Assembly (NCBI GenBank): GCA_963745595.1
Contig: CAVUYB010000005.1
Location: 186,001 to 250,000, forward strand
Source: DASZUK01 sp963745595
GTDB lineage: Bacteria; Actinomycetota; Acidimicrobiia; Acidimicrobiales; RAAP-2
Reading direction: 5' to 3'
Length of the DNA: 64,000 nt
Shown: piece by piece, positions 18,031-26,550 of the stretch
Position numbering within the stretch: position 1 is the first letter of the stretch
Layout of the letters: each line of letters starts with the position of its first letter
Translations under genes and position numbers: made by a program
Notes under the pieces: model-generated
What the model saw: only the letters and a program-made list of their open reading frames with translations
What the model was told of the DNA's origin: nothing
The model's database searches: none

Positions 18031-18891
18031 CGCTGAGCCGGCCGGAGGTCCAACGACTGCTGGCCGATCACGGCCTCCGGCCGAGCCGGGCACTCGGCCA
18101 GAACTTCGTCGTCGACCCGAACACGGTGCGCCGCATCGTCCGGCTGGCGGGCGTCGACTGACGGCGCGGCGGTAGTGGAGGTGGGGGCCGGGCTCGGCTC
18201 GCTCACGCTGGCCCTGGCCGAGGCGGGTGCCCAGGTCGTCGCGGTCGAGGTCGACCGGGGGCTCGTCCCGATCCTCCGCCAGGTCGTCGCCGACCGGTCG
18301 GTGACGGTGGTCGAGGCCGACGCTCTCCAGATCGACTGGGACGAGCTGCTCGGACCGGTGGACGGGGCCGGACGGCCGGGCCCGGCCGGCGGGGCCGGGC
18401 GGTGGTCGCTGGTGTCCAACCTGCCGTACAACGTCGCCACGCCGCTGGTCGTCCAGGTCCTCGAGCAGGCGCCGCAGGTCGGCTCGTTGCTCGTCATGGT
18501 CCAGCGGGAGGTCGGCGAGCGGCTGGCGGCGCGGCCCGGGCAGGCGGCGTACGGGGCCGTCTCGGTCGTCGTCGACTACTGGGCGGAGGCGTCGGTCGTC
18601 GGCCGGGTGCCGCCGACGGTGTTCGTGCCCCGACCGAACGTCGAGTCCGCGCTCGTCCGCATCGACCGGCGCTCGTCGCCGGCGGTGCCGGTGACAACGG
18701 TCACCTACGATCGCTTCCGCCAGGTCGTCCGGGCGGGATTCGCGCAGCGGCGCAAGATGCTCCGGCGCTCACTGGCCGGCGTCGTCCCGGCGGCTGCGTT
18801 CGCGGCCACCGACATCGCGCCGGAGGCCCGGGCGGAAGAGCTGAACGTCGTGCAGTGGGGGAGGTTGGCCGGATGGGCGGAGGCGACGTAG
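18027..18891 (+). CDS. rsmA: 16S rRNA adenine-N6,N6-dimethyltransferase, one apparent frameshift
   Basis: The start (GTG 18027, LRPSRALGQNFVVDPNTVRR) and the rest (VVEVGAGLGSLTLALAEAGA, VSNLPYNVATPLVVQVL, VFVPRPNVESALVRI, RAGFAQRRKMLRRSLAG) are unmistakable KsgA/RsmA. They dimethylate A1518 and A1519 of 16S rRNA. The N-terminal frame hits a TGA at 18159-18161. Skipping one T at about 18159 (GTCGAC-T-GACGGC) restores the family sequence, and the total length then is 287 residues, normal for the family. Such a gene is rarely lost, so a sequence error is likely. The start overlaps the preceding stop by 4 nt; the end overlaps ispE by 19 nt. Confidence 0.9.
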
Positions 18892-19756
18892 CGGCCGGTC
18901 GATGGGTCGTCGCGCCGGCCAAACTGACCGTCTCGCTCCGCGTCCTGCGCCGCCGGCCCGACGGGTACCACGACTTGGAAGCGGAGATGGTCTCGCTCGA
19001 CCTGGCCGACCGGCTGTGGATCGATCCCTCCGGCGACGGGCTCGAGATCGTCGCCGACGCGAACGCCCGGGCGGCCGGGCTGGACGCCGGTCCGGACAAT
19101 CTCGTCCGGCGGGCGCTCCTCGCCGTCGGTCGGCGGGCCGGTGTCGAGCTGCACAAGCGGATCCCGGTACAGGGCGGCCTCGGCGGCGGTTCGACCGACG
19201 CCGCGGCCGTCTTGCGCTGGGCCGGCTGCACCGACCTGACGGTCGCGGCCGGCCTCGGCGCCGACGTGCCGTTCTGCGTCGCCGGCGGCCGCGCCGTCGT
19301 TACCGGCCTCGGCGACGAGGTGTCGGCCCGGCCGTTCGAGCCGCGCACGTTCGTGTTGCTGTTACCGCCGTTCGGCGTGAGCACCGTCGACGCCTACCGG
19401 GCCTGGGACCGACAGGACCGCGACCAGCAGGCCAGCGACCAGCAGGACAGCGACGCAGGGGCCAGCAGGCCAGCGGTCGGCCGGACAGCGACCGGGCCGG
19501 CGCCGGAGTCAACGACCTCACGGCACCGGCCCTGTCGGTCGAGCCCCGGCTGGCTCAGTGGCGGGACCGGTTGGGCACGCTGACCGGGCGCGAGCCGGTG
19601 CTGGCCGGGAGCGGCTCGACGTGGTTCGTCGATCTCGGTCCCGAGGACGCGGACGTCGAGGACCGACCGGTCGACATCGACGGCGAGCGGGGGAGGCTGA
19701 TCGTCGCCCGCGCCGTTTCGGCGTCGTGGGACGGCGAGGCCGTCGAGAAAGGCTGA
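18873..19756 (+). CDS. ispE: 4-diphosphocytidyl-2-C-methyl-D-erythritol kinase, one apparent frameshift
   Basis: The GHMP kinase begins APAKLTVSLRVLRRRPDGYH and has the ATP loop VQGGLGGGSTDAAAVLRWAG and GADVPFCVAGGRA, all IspE signatures; it phosphorylates CDP-ME in the non-mevalonate isoprenoid pathway. The C-terminal part (DLTAPALSVEPRLAQWRDRL, VLAGSGSTWFVDLG) lies in another frame. One base must be added (or two skipped) somewhere in 19430-19500, within a Gln/Asp/Ser-rich low-complexity stretch (DRDQQASDQQDSD) not usual in IspE. Its start overlaps rsmA, suggesting translational coupling. The gap 19757-19848 that follows has purine-rich, ribosome-site-like text but no gene that I can support. 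Confidence 0.88.
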
Positions 19757-19848
19757 ACGCGACGAGCTGAGGAGGAGGACGGGCTGAAAGGAGAGGAGCT
19801 AACCCCGGCGACGAGAGCCCGAGGCCGGTGGCTCGAGACCCGTGGGAG

Positions 19849-19947
19849 CTACTTACCGGCCCGCCGTTGCCAGCGGGTGGCCTTCAACATCTTCTTGTGC
19901 TTCTTCTTCCGCATTCGCTTGCGGCGCTTCTTGATGAGCGATCCCAT
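19849..19947 (-). CDS. 30S ribosomal protein bS22 (AURKAIP1/COX24-domain peptide, 32 aa)
   Basis: The ORF reads MGSLIKKRRKRMRKKKHKK then MLKATRWQRRAGK. This matches the actinobacterial bS22 peptide (about 33 residues, formerly AURKAIP1/COX24 domain-containing protein) seen in mycobacterial 30S structures near the decoding site. Over half the residues are basic. ATG at 19947. It is convergent with ispE. Confidence 0.93.
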   Translation of the reverse strand: MGSLIKKRRKRMRKKKHKKMLKATRWQRRAGK

Positions 19948-20047
19948 GTCGTGCGGCAGGCTAGCGGGCTAACGCCCCGGCCGCCAGGTGGCCCCACCGC
20001 CGGCCGGCGGCCGACCGCGGCCGCTGGCTGGCCGGTAGCCTGCGGAT

Positions 20048-20422
20048 GTGGTGTTCAAGGTGACCGGCCTCGACCACGTCCAGCTGGCGATGCCAGCCGG
20101 GGAGGAGGACCGGGCGGAGGCGTTCTACGCCGGCCTGCTCGGTCTGGCTCGCCAGCCGAAGCCGCAGCCACTGGCCGCCCGCGGCGGCTGCTGGTTCTCG
20201 AACGGTTCGGTGACGATCCACCTCGGTGTCGAGGACGGCTTTCGCCCGGCCCGCAAGGCCCACCCGGCGATCGTCGTCGACGATCTCGACGACCTGGTCA
20301 ACGCGCTCGGCGCGGCGGGCCTGGCGGTCCGGCCGGACGAGGAGCTGCCGGGCGTCCGTCGCAGCTACGTCGACGACCCGTTCGGCAACCGGATCGAGCT
20401 GATCGACGGCACCGGTCGCTGA
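20048..20422 (+). CDS. VOC/glyoxalase-superfamily protein
   Basis: The 124-residue protein has one glyoxalase fold unit: VTGLDHVQLAMPAGEEDRAE, AFYAGLLGLARQPKP, and the C-terminal RSYVDDPFGNRIELIDG, whose E is a usual metal ligand; the H of LDHVQLAMP is another. Family members bind metal and act on small toxic or electrophilic substrates, for example as lyases, dioxygenases or resistance proteins. Two adjacent GTG codons (20048, 20051) are possible starts. No linked genes on its strand. Confidence 0.88.
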   Translation: MVFKVTGLDHVQLAMPAGEEDRAEAFYAGLLGLARQPKPQPLAARGGCWFSNGSVTIHLGVEDGFRPARKAHPAIVVDDLDDLVNALGAAGLAVRPDEELPGVRRSYVDDPFGNRIELIDGTGR

Positions 20423-20597
20423 GGGCCGGCCCACCCGGCCCGCCGGCCACGACACCCAGCGTGCGGTGCGGCGGGCACGGCTGATTGCTCGATCGTGTCC
20501 GTAGGTGGCGTGACGGCGGGCCAGGGCCGGTTGACGATGGCCATGCTGGGGCCTGGGCCTAAGAACAACGGCAACCCCAGATAAGAAATCGGGAAGA

Positions 20598-21998
20598 TCA
20601 CTCGTCGGCGACGTCGAGGTCGACGCCGGTCGGGTCGCCGGCCGCCGGGAGGGCCGGGCTGCTCACGGCGGGGAGGGTCATCTGGAAGGACGCGCCGCCG
20701 CCGGGAGCCTGGCCGGCGGTGATCGTGCCACCTTCGGCGTCGACGACCTGGGCGACGATGGCCAGCCCGAGCCCGGAACCGGGCAGGGCGCGGGCGGCGG
20801 CGGCCCGGTAGAAGCGGTCGAAGACGTGCGGCAGATCCTCCGACGAGATGCCCGGGCCGTGATCGCGGACGGTCACGACGCCGGCGACGCACCGGACCTC
20901 GACCTGACCGCCGTCGGGGCTCCACTTGAGGGCGTTGTCGAGCAGGTTCCCGACGGCCCGGGCGATCCGGTCCCGCTGGCCGCGTACCCAGCAGGGCTCG
21001 GCGGCCAGGGCGAACCCGACGTCGCGGGAGCGACCGTGGGTAATGGCCACGGCGACCGCGTCCTCGACCAACCGATCGAGGCGGAAGGTGACCGGGGCCG
21101 TCTGTCGCTGGTCGCCGCGGGCCAGTTCGGAGAGGTCGCCGACGAGGTTGGTCAGCTCGCCCATCTGGGTCAGGAGGTCGTCGACGAGGACGGCGCGGTC
21201 CTCGGACGGGAGCTCGTCGAGGCGCCGGACGACCTCGAGGTTGGTGCGAAGGCTCGTGAGCGGCGTCCGCAGCTCGTGGCCGGCGTCGAGCACGAGCTGC
21301 CGCTGGGCCTCCTGCGAGCGGTCGAGGGCGGTGAGGAGGTGGTTGAAGGCCCGCCGGAGCCGGCCGAGCTCGTCGGCGCCGCCGGCGTCGAGCCGTCGGG
21401 ACGTGTCGGTCGTCTCGGCGACCTCCTCGACGGCCGCGGTCAGCTCGTCCAGCGGCACCAGCGCGGTGCGGCTGACCAGCCAGGCCAGCACGAACGCGAG
21501 GCCGATTCCGGCGATGGCGACGATGATGAGGATCACGCCGAGGTGGGAGAGCTGGCGGTCGACGCTGTCGAGCGGGAGCGCCACCTGGAGGGCCGCCGGG
21601 CTCGTGTAGAGGATGATGCCGACCTCGTTGGTCACGTTGACCGTGCCGGCGTTCTCGACGAACTCTCGGTAGTCGTCGCCGTGCAACGTGATCTCGGTGA
21701 AGTACGACGACGCCTTGCCGGCGGCGACGGCCTTGACCTTGGCCGTCACCGGCAGATTGCTGCCGGACGACAGCACCTGGCCGGACGGCGCGGTGTACTG
21801 GACGCCGAGGCCCTTGACGCTGTTGTCGGTCACCCGCCCGCCATGCGACAGGATGCTTGTCGCCGTTGTCCGCAGCGTTCCGTCGAGCGAGCTGATCAAC
21901 GAGTTCCGGGCGGCGAAGTAGCTGGCCGCGCAGGCGGCCAGGACGGCGAGAACGACCGCGACGGTCGCCACGGCCACCAGCCGCGACCGGAAGGTCAC
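20598..21998 (-). CDS. Sensor histidine kinase, MprB-like
   Basis: The 466-residue kinase has TM1 (about residues 8-29), an extracytoplasmic domain of about 120 residues, TM2 (about 150-173), a HAMP domain, the phosphoacceptor helix DAGHELRTPLTSLRTNLEVV, N-box NLLDNALKWSPDGG, G1 DHGPGIS and G2 GSGLGLAIV. It phosphorylates the response regulator whose gene overlaps its start by 4 nt (ATGA). The layout and the extracytoplasmic domain resemble mycobacterial MprB/TcrY envelope-stress kinases. The signal is unknown. Confidence 0.93.
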   Translation of the reverse strand: MTFRSRLVAVATVAVVLAVLAACAASYFAARNSLISSLDGTLRTTATSILSHGGRVTDNSVKGLGVQYTAPSGQVLSSGSNLPVTAKVKAVAAGKASSYFTEITLHGDDYREFVENAGTVNVTNEVGIILYTSPAALQVALPLDSVDRQLSHLGVILIIVAIAGIGLAFVLAWLVSRTALVPLDELTAAVEEVAETTDTSRRLDAGGADELGRLRRAFNHLLTALDRSQEAQRQLVLDAGHELRTPLTSLRTNLEVVRRLDELPSEDRAVLVDDLLTQMGELTNLVGDLSELARGDQRQTAPVTFRLDRLVEDAVAVAITHGRSRDVGFALAAEPCWVRGQRDRIARAVGNLLDNALKWSPDGGQVEVRCVAGVVTVRDHGPGISSEDLPHVFDRFYRAAAARALPGSGLGLAIVAQVVDAEGGTITAGQAPGGGASFQMTLPAVSSPALPAAGDPTGVDLDVADE

Positions 21999-22666
21999 GA
22001 CTCGCGCAGCACGTAACCGACCCCCCGCACGGTGTGCAGGTACCGGGACTCGCCGTCGGCCTCGGTCTTCCGGCGCAGGTAGCCGACGTAGACCGCGAGC
22101 GAGTTGGTCCCCGAGTCGAACGTGTAGCCCCAGACCCGGTCCAAGATGACATCCCGGGTGAGCACCTGTCGGGGGTGGCGCAGGAACAGCTCGAGCAGGT
22201 CGAACTCGATGCGCGTGAGCGTGAAGAGCCGGTCGCTCCGCCGGGCCTCGCGGGTCCCGAGGTCGAGCGAGAGGTCGCCGAAGCGCAGCACCTCGCCCTC
22301 GGCGCCGGACCGGCGGCGGAGGAGCGCCCGCAGCCGGGCCAGCAGCTCGGCCAGCGCGAACGGCTTGACGAGGTAGTCGTCGGCGCCGGCGTCGAGACCC
22401 TGGACACGGTCGTCGACCGCGTCGCGGGCGGTCAGCATGAGGACCGGCGTGTCGTCCCCGGCCGACCGCAGCCGCCGGCAGACGGCCAGGCCGTCGAGCC
22501 CGGGGAGCCCGAGGTCGAGCACGACCGCGTCCGGCGAGCCGAGGCTCAAGATCTGCAGCGCGGCCGGGCCGTCGGCGGCCGTCTCGACCTCGTACCCCTC
22601 CAGCCGCAGGGCGCGGTCGAGCGAGGATCTGACCGCCGGGTCGTCGTCGACTACCAGGATCCGCAT
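21995..22666 (-). CDS. OmpR/PhoB-family response regulator, MprA-like
   Basis: This 223-residue regulator has the acidic pocket (VVDDDP), phosphoacceptor D51 in VVLDLGLPGLDG, K in DDYLVKPF, and a C-terminal winged helix (FDLLELFLRHPRQVLTRDVI, VYVGYLRRKTEADG) ending RGVGYVLRES. It is the first gene of the two-component operon with the kinase. MprA-type regulators usually control envelope-stress genes; targets here cannot be read from the sequence. Upstream (22667-22833) there is no gene before the interrupted tRNA. Confidence 0.95.
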   Translation of the reverse strand: MRILVVDDDPAVRSSLDRALRLEGYEVETAADGPAALQILSLGSPDAVVLDLGLPGLDGLAVCRRLRSAGDDTPVLMLTARDAVDDRVQGLDAGADDYLVKPFALAELLARLRALLRRRSGAEGEVLRFGDLSLDLGTREARRSDRLFTLTRIEFDLLELFLRHPRQVLTRDVILDRVWGYTFDSGTNSLAVYVGYLRRKTEADGESRYLHTVRGVGYVLRES

Positions 22667-22833
22667 GCGCCTGCCCTTCGTCCGCTCCCCGCCGTCCGGC
22701 CGTGGCGCGGAGCCTATCGGCGCCCTCCGACCAGGGTCCGTGGTCTTCGCAACTTCTTAGGTCGGTGGAGGTGCTTCAATTGGCCGGCGATCGGTCGCCG
22801 GTCCGGCCTGCGACCGGCTCGTTCGCCGATCAT

Positions 22834-23033
22834 TCCGGGGTAGTTCAATCGGCAGAACGCCGGCCTTTGGACCGCGGCGGCGGCTCTCCACGACGCCAGA
22901 TGGCGTCCTGCCAGCAGGGGCGGCGTGGCGAGGCCGCCGGTCACGCTGCTCGCTCGACACCCTTCGTCAGCGGCGAGAGCGTCATGAGGAGTGTGCCCGC
23001 CGGATGTTGGAGGTTCGAGCCCTCCCCCCGGAG
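22834..23033 (+). tRNA. tRNA-Gln(UUG), interrupted after position 38
   Basis: Two segments make a perfect cloverleaf. The 5' half 22834-22871 has acceptor TCCGGGG, D-arm GTTC/GAAC with GG in the loop, anticodon-stem CCGGC, and loop CTTTGGA with anticodon TTG at 22867-22869. The 3' half 22999-23033 has GCCGG completing the anticodon stem, variable ATGTT, T-arm GGAGG-TTCGAGC-CCTCC, acceptor CCCCGGA and discriminator G; CCA is not encoded. The U1-A72 pair and G73 fit tRNA-Gln identity. All 21 stem pairs are Watson-Crick, so both halves look under selection. About 127 nt separate positions 38 and 39. A functional tRNA would need the insert removed. Confidence 0.85.
22872..22998 (+). other. Intervening sequence in tRNA-Gln (intron-like, about 127 nt)
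   Basis: GC-rich and highly foldable: hairpins at 22892-22907 (GACGCC/GGCGTC), 22907-22918 (CCTG/CAGG) and 22919-22938 (GGCGGC/GCCGCC), plus a possible long-range pair CGCTG/CAGCG (22944-22948 with 22968-22972). CGGCGG at 22875-22880 can pair with CCGCCG at 22997-23002, competing with the anticodon stem. I could not find the group I core strings (a GACTA-type P7 strand or its partner), and the length is below known self-splicing tRNA introns. The exact ends may shift by a base or so. No coding capacity is evident. Confidence 0.6.
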
Positions 23034-23117
23034 CTTCTCGGAGCTTCTGCCGTTCTGGCTATCTCGAAGTTCCGAGGGACGTAAGTGCGTTACACCCCGA
23101 CGATATGGTTGTCGCCG

Positions 23118-23447
23118 ATGGCTCCCATCGACGATCCCTACAGAGAGCAGGCCGAGCGGGAGTTCTATGCGGATGTGGCTGAGGGCCGTACTGACCAGGT
23201 ACGCCAGCTGCGCGCCTTTCTCGGCGGTCGGTCGCTTCACGATGCGTGGACCGATGGCGATCACGAGATCGTCGAGAAATGGCTGGCCGAGGCGTACGCC
23301 CGGAACGAAGTCGCGGTGGAACAGCTCCGCAACGATCCTCAGTTCGTGGAGATGATGCGGCGACGAATGGTCGAGATCGACGAACGCCAAGCGGAGGAGC
23401 GGGTCGAGCGCGATATCCGCGTTCGACAGTTCCGCCGTACCGCCTGA
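23118..23447 (+). CDS. Small charged hypothetical protein
   Basis: This 109-residue, highly charged and helical protein begins MAPIDDPYREQAEREFYADV and ends ERVERDIRVRQFRRTA. A GTG/ATG further upstream (23085) is in frame, but ATG at 23118 starts where coding character begins. I do not recognise a family. Its stop is 9 nt before the next gene, so the pair is probably co-transcribed. The pair size and order (about 109 plus 89 aa) would fit a two-component module such as toxin-antitoxin, but no known motif supports this. Confidence 0.55.
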   Translation: MAPIDDPYREQAEREFYADVAEGRTDQVRQLRAFLGGRSLHDAWTDGDHEIVEKWLAEAYARNEVAVEQLRNDPQFVEMMRRRMVEIDERQAEERVERDIRVRQFRRTA

Positions 23448-23456
23448 TCGACCGTC

Positions 23457-23726
23457 ATGCTCCGGGAGACGGCTGAGCTGGACGCTTGGGCCGAGCGCGT
23501 CGAGCCATCCGACTACGAATGGCGCATGGTGGCTCGGTCGGTCTTTGGGATCGGCCGGCGACCGTGGCGAGCGCCGTCGATGCCTTGGCTGCCGACCGAT
23601 GGTGGCCGGTACGAGGCCCGCATCGTCGACGTCGAGGGGACGAGCCCGTTGGTCCAGATTGGCTATCGCCACTACTACGACGACGCCATCGTCGATCTCG
23701 TGGTCGTCGGGACGCTCACCGCCTAG
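23457..23726 (+). CDS. Small hypothetical protein, partner of the upstream gene
   Basis: The 89-residue protein begins MLRETAELDAWAERVEPSDY and has a C-terminal beta-rich part (GRYEARIVDVEGTSPLVQIG, YRHYYDDAIVDLVVVGTL). ATG at 23457, 9 nt after the preceding stop. The strand-rich end resembles small barrel domains, but no family is recognised. It lies downstream of the interrupted tRNA-Gln in an accessory region. Confidence 0.55.
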   Translation: MLRETAELDAWAERVEPSDYEWRMVARSVFGIGRRPWRAPSMPWLPTDGGRYEARIVDVEGTSPLVQIGYRHYYDDAIVDLVVVGTLTA

Positions 23727-23868
23727 AGCGCTCTGCGGGTCGTAGCCGCGTCGCCGCGCCGCACTTCGCCCGTGACCGCCCACGTTTGCCATTCAGCAAG
23801 AGCCCTGTCACCCTGGTTGCAGGCCGGGTGACGCGAACCGGGTGGCGCGGACGGAGGAGGGCCGGGAC

Positions 23869-25111
23869 GTGGCAGCAGACGGCTCGACCGAAGCGACGAC
23901 CGGACGGTGGCGTGGCCGCCTGCTTGTCGGTCTGACCGCTGGCGTGCTGCTCGTGCCGATCTCGGCGTCGGCGGCCGGGGCCGCGGGAACGGGCAAGGCG
24001 ACCTATGCCGCCAAGGTGAGCGGGTTGTGCCGCGCCTACGCGACGACGTTCGCACAGGCTGGAGCCAAGGTCGGCTCGGGCAGCCCGTCGGGTGCCCGGA
24101 CGGCCGCCGCGCTCTCCAAGGCCGTCTCGAAGGCGCAGATCGAGCTGCAGAAGATCACATCGGTCCCGAAGCCCAAGGCGCAGGCCGCGGCCTTGCGCCA
24201 GACCTTCGCGAACGCCAAGAAGCTGCTCGCCCAGCTCGGCGCGCTGGCCGCGCCGGTAAAGGCGCACAACGAGCAGCAGGTGGCGGCGAAGTTGGCGGCG
24301 ATCGAACGGACCGAGGCCGCGCTGGCCAAGAAGTTCGGTTCGGTTGGTCTGGCGTCGTGCGCGACCGGCACCGCGGCCTCGACATCCAGCGGGACCGAGC
24401 CGGTGCTCGACGCCAGCGTGCTCGACTCGCCGGTCGGCGGCACCAGTGGCTACGGGCAGGTGAAGCCGGCCGGGATCGCGATCTCCGGAACGGGCGGCAC
24501 CAACGAGGTCATCAATATCGTCTGGAGCTCGTGGGGCGGCGCGACGGCGACGGGCGCCGGGACAGGGTGCGTCCTGCAGTCCACAGGGATCGAAGCGAAC
24601 TGCGCCCGGACGCCGGCCGACGTCGTGGTCTACGAGCTCGGCTCGTGTTCGGGAAAGCCGGCCTACCTGGCCATGACGTGGTACTTCCCGAGTCTCGGCC
24701 AGTCGTTCACACCCAGCACCGCGTCCCCCACACCGATCGGCAGCGCCTGCCACACGACAGCCTCGGGCGGTTCGTCCAGCAGTTCGACCACCGCGCCACC
24801 GCCGACCACGACCCACGCCGCCGGTGACGACGCCGACCACCTCGTCCTCGGCACCGTGCACGGCGACAGCGATCACGACGGTGGTGAAGGCCGCCAACCA
24901 CGACTTCTACTCCCTGTCCGGCTACGGCTGCACAGGGGACTTCGCCTACGCGGCCGCCACGGTCACCGGCACACAGACAGACAAGCCGATCGCCACAGTC
25001 ACCGTGGTCCTCATGGCCGAGAACGGTGTATGGCAGGTCGTCTCCCGGTCGGACTGCACACAGAACCTCATCCCGGCGGGGATCTACCAGCAGGCCTGCG
25101 AGTCGAACTGA
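23869..25111 (+). CDS. Secreted protein of unknown function, one apparent frameshift
   Basis: GTG at 23869 has GGAGGAGG at 23853-23860 and starts a signal peptide (RLLVGLTAGVLLVPISASAA). The mature protein has an Ala/Lys-rich helical region (residues about 45-160, coiled-coil-like: KAVSKAQIELQKI, KKLLAQLGALAAPVKAHNEQ), then a Gly/Thr-rich beta domain with paired cysteines, a Ser/Thr/Pro linker, and a C-terminal domain (NHDFYSLSGYGCTGDFAYAA ... CESN) in a different frame. Skipping one base near 24812 joins linker and domain. The C-terminal domain has two cysteines that could form a disulfide. Family unknown; probably exported and wall-associated. Confidence 0.7.
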
Positions 25112-25172
25112 CCCGACATCCCGCCGACCGCTCGTCGGGCCGCCCGACGACGTCGCGAGAGGTCATGGGCGG

Positions 25173-26348
25173 CTAATCGGCGGCGATGACCGCTTCTCGA
25201 CTCGTTCGACTCGGTGGTTGGGTCGGTGGTTGGGTCGGGCCGGATCGTCCGATCCGCCGGCCCACTGCGTTGGCGAGGCGATGGCTCGGACGTTCGACAG
25301 CGACGTAGAAGCCGGCGGCGACGAGGAGTGCGGCGGGGATCCCGACGACCAGCATCACTCCCACGTTCGGGTGCCCCCCGAGAAGGAGCGCCAGGGCCAC
25401 GAGGACCGGCTCGTGGGTCAGGTACAGGCTGAAGGAGCGCTTGCCGACCCATTGGGTCGATCGGCGATCGAGGGTGCGCTCCAACGGCGGCCACGACAGG
25501 ACGAGCCAGATCAGCATCGCCGCGCCAACGACGCCGGCGCCGTGACAGAGCGTCGTCACCGCGCCGGAGTAGTGGCTGCGAAGGGCGTAGACCTCGAGGC
25601 TCGAGTCGGCCAGAACGACGGCCGCGGCGATGACCGCGGCCAGGAGCCACCTCGACCGTTCGACGACGAAGCGGCCGGCCCGCAGCAGTGGGGTCTCGTA
25701 GGCGGCCATCAGCACGCCCACCCCGAACATCGGCAGGTACAACACCGCGTTGCGCAGCCCGATCGAGTGGGTCTTGATGTCGACGACGCCGAGGACGAGG
25801 ATCCCGACCACGACCAGGCCGCGGGTCAGTGCCGAAACCCGGAACGATCGGGCCAGCACGACGTAGAGCGGGAGGGCCAGCGAGAACAAGACCTCCCACC
25901 GCAGTGACCACAGTGGTCCGTCGAAGGTGTCGCCGATGTGCGGAAGAAGGGCGTCCTGGCCGACGTAGCCGCCGGTGCGGTTGACGTGCCCGTTGGTCCA
26001 GAGGCTCGACCCGGCCATCCCGTGCCGGGCGACCAGGAACGTCATCACCGCGGTGAACAGCAGCGCCCCCCACATCGGGAGATAGAGCCGAACGAGTCGG
26101 CGGGGGTAGTACGCCCGCCACGACGGGCTCGTGCTGCGCAGGAACGGCCGGGACAGGACGAAGCCGCTCAGCACGAAGAAGACGATGACCGCCTCCTTGC
26201 CGTTCCAGAGCAGCGAGATCGGCGTGTAGCTCAGCCACCAGGCCACCGAACCCGACGCCGGGTCGATGAACGCGGGCGTTGTCCCGAGGATGTGGCTGAC
26301 CACCACCGCGAGGGCGGCGACGCCACGAAGACCGTCGAGCCCGGTCAA
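25173..26348 (-). CDS. Acyltransferase family 3 (OafA/YrhL-like) membrane protein
   Basis: The 391-residue protein has the acyltransferase-3 pattern: GLDGLRGVAALAVVVSH with the conserved H, FFVLSGFVLSRPFL, RRLVRLYLPMW, LWSLRWEVLFSLALPLYVVL, about ten membrane segments, and SLYLTHEPVLV near the end. Such enzymes O-acetylate sugars of surface glycans or antibiotics. The in-frame start is a TTG at 26348 right at the first motif. An upstream ATG in another frame (MLVQQSETVAAAASPAIDR) would join if one G is skipped at about 26341, a plausible true N-terminus. The Pro/Gln-rich C-terminus comes from a short GGTTGGGTC repeat at about 25212-25235. Confidence 0.86.
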   Translation of the reverse strand: MTGLDGLRGVAALAVVVSHILGTTPAFIDPASGSVAWWLSYTPISLLWNGKEAVIVFFVLSGFVLSRPFLRSTSPSWRAYYPRRLVRLYLPMWGALLFTAVMTFLVARHGMAGSSLWTNGHVNRTGGYVGQDALLPHIGDTFDGPLWSLRWEVLFSLALPLYVVLARSFRVSALTRGLVVVGILVLGVVDIKTHSIGLRNAVLYLPMFGVGVLMAAYETPLLRAGRFVVERSRWLLAAVIAAAVVLADSSLEVYALRSHYSGAVTTLCHGAGVVGAAMLIWLVLSWPPLERTLDRRSTQWVGKRSFSLYLTHEPVLVALALLLGGHPNVGVMLVVGIPAALLVAAGFYVAVERPSHRLANAVGRRIGRSGPTQPPTQPPSRTSREAVIAAD

Positions 26349-26550
26349 TCGCCGGCGAGGCGGCCGCGGCGACGGTTTCGCTTTGCTGTACGAGCATGGT
26401 CCTCGCCATCGGATCGACCGCCGACTGCGGCAGCCATTTCACGAAAAGGGGCGCGAGGAGCCGCTTTTGATACGCCATCGGTTTTCCATACTGCGAGTGG
26501 ACCGGGCCGCCGAGGCCATCGGGCTCGTCGACGGCGGGCGGTTCACGCGC

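Noticed and set aside
19757..19848. Ribosome-site-rich stretch after ispE as a small gene
   Set aside because: GGAGG-like strings occur but no start with a supportable frame follows before bS22 on the other strand.
22667..22833. Second tRNA gene upstream of the interrupted tRNA-Gln
   Set aside because: I found no T-arm or matching acceptor stems in this stretch.
22872..22998. Group I intron in tRNA-Gln
   Set aside because: The insert is only about 127 nt, and I cannot find the conserved P7/P3 core strings. The alternative splice that would make a Glu anticodon (TTC) puts C at position 37, which is very unusual, and U1-A72 favours Gln.
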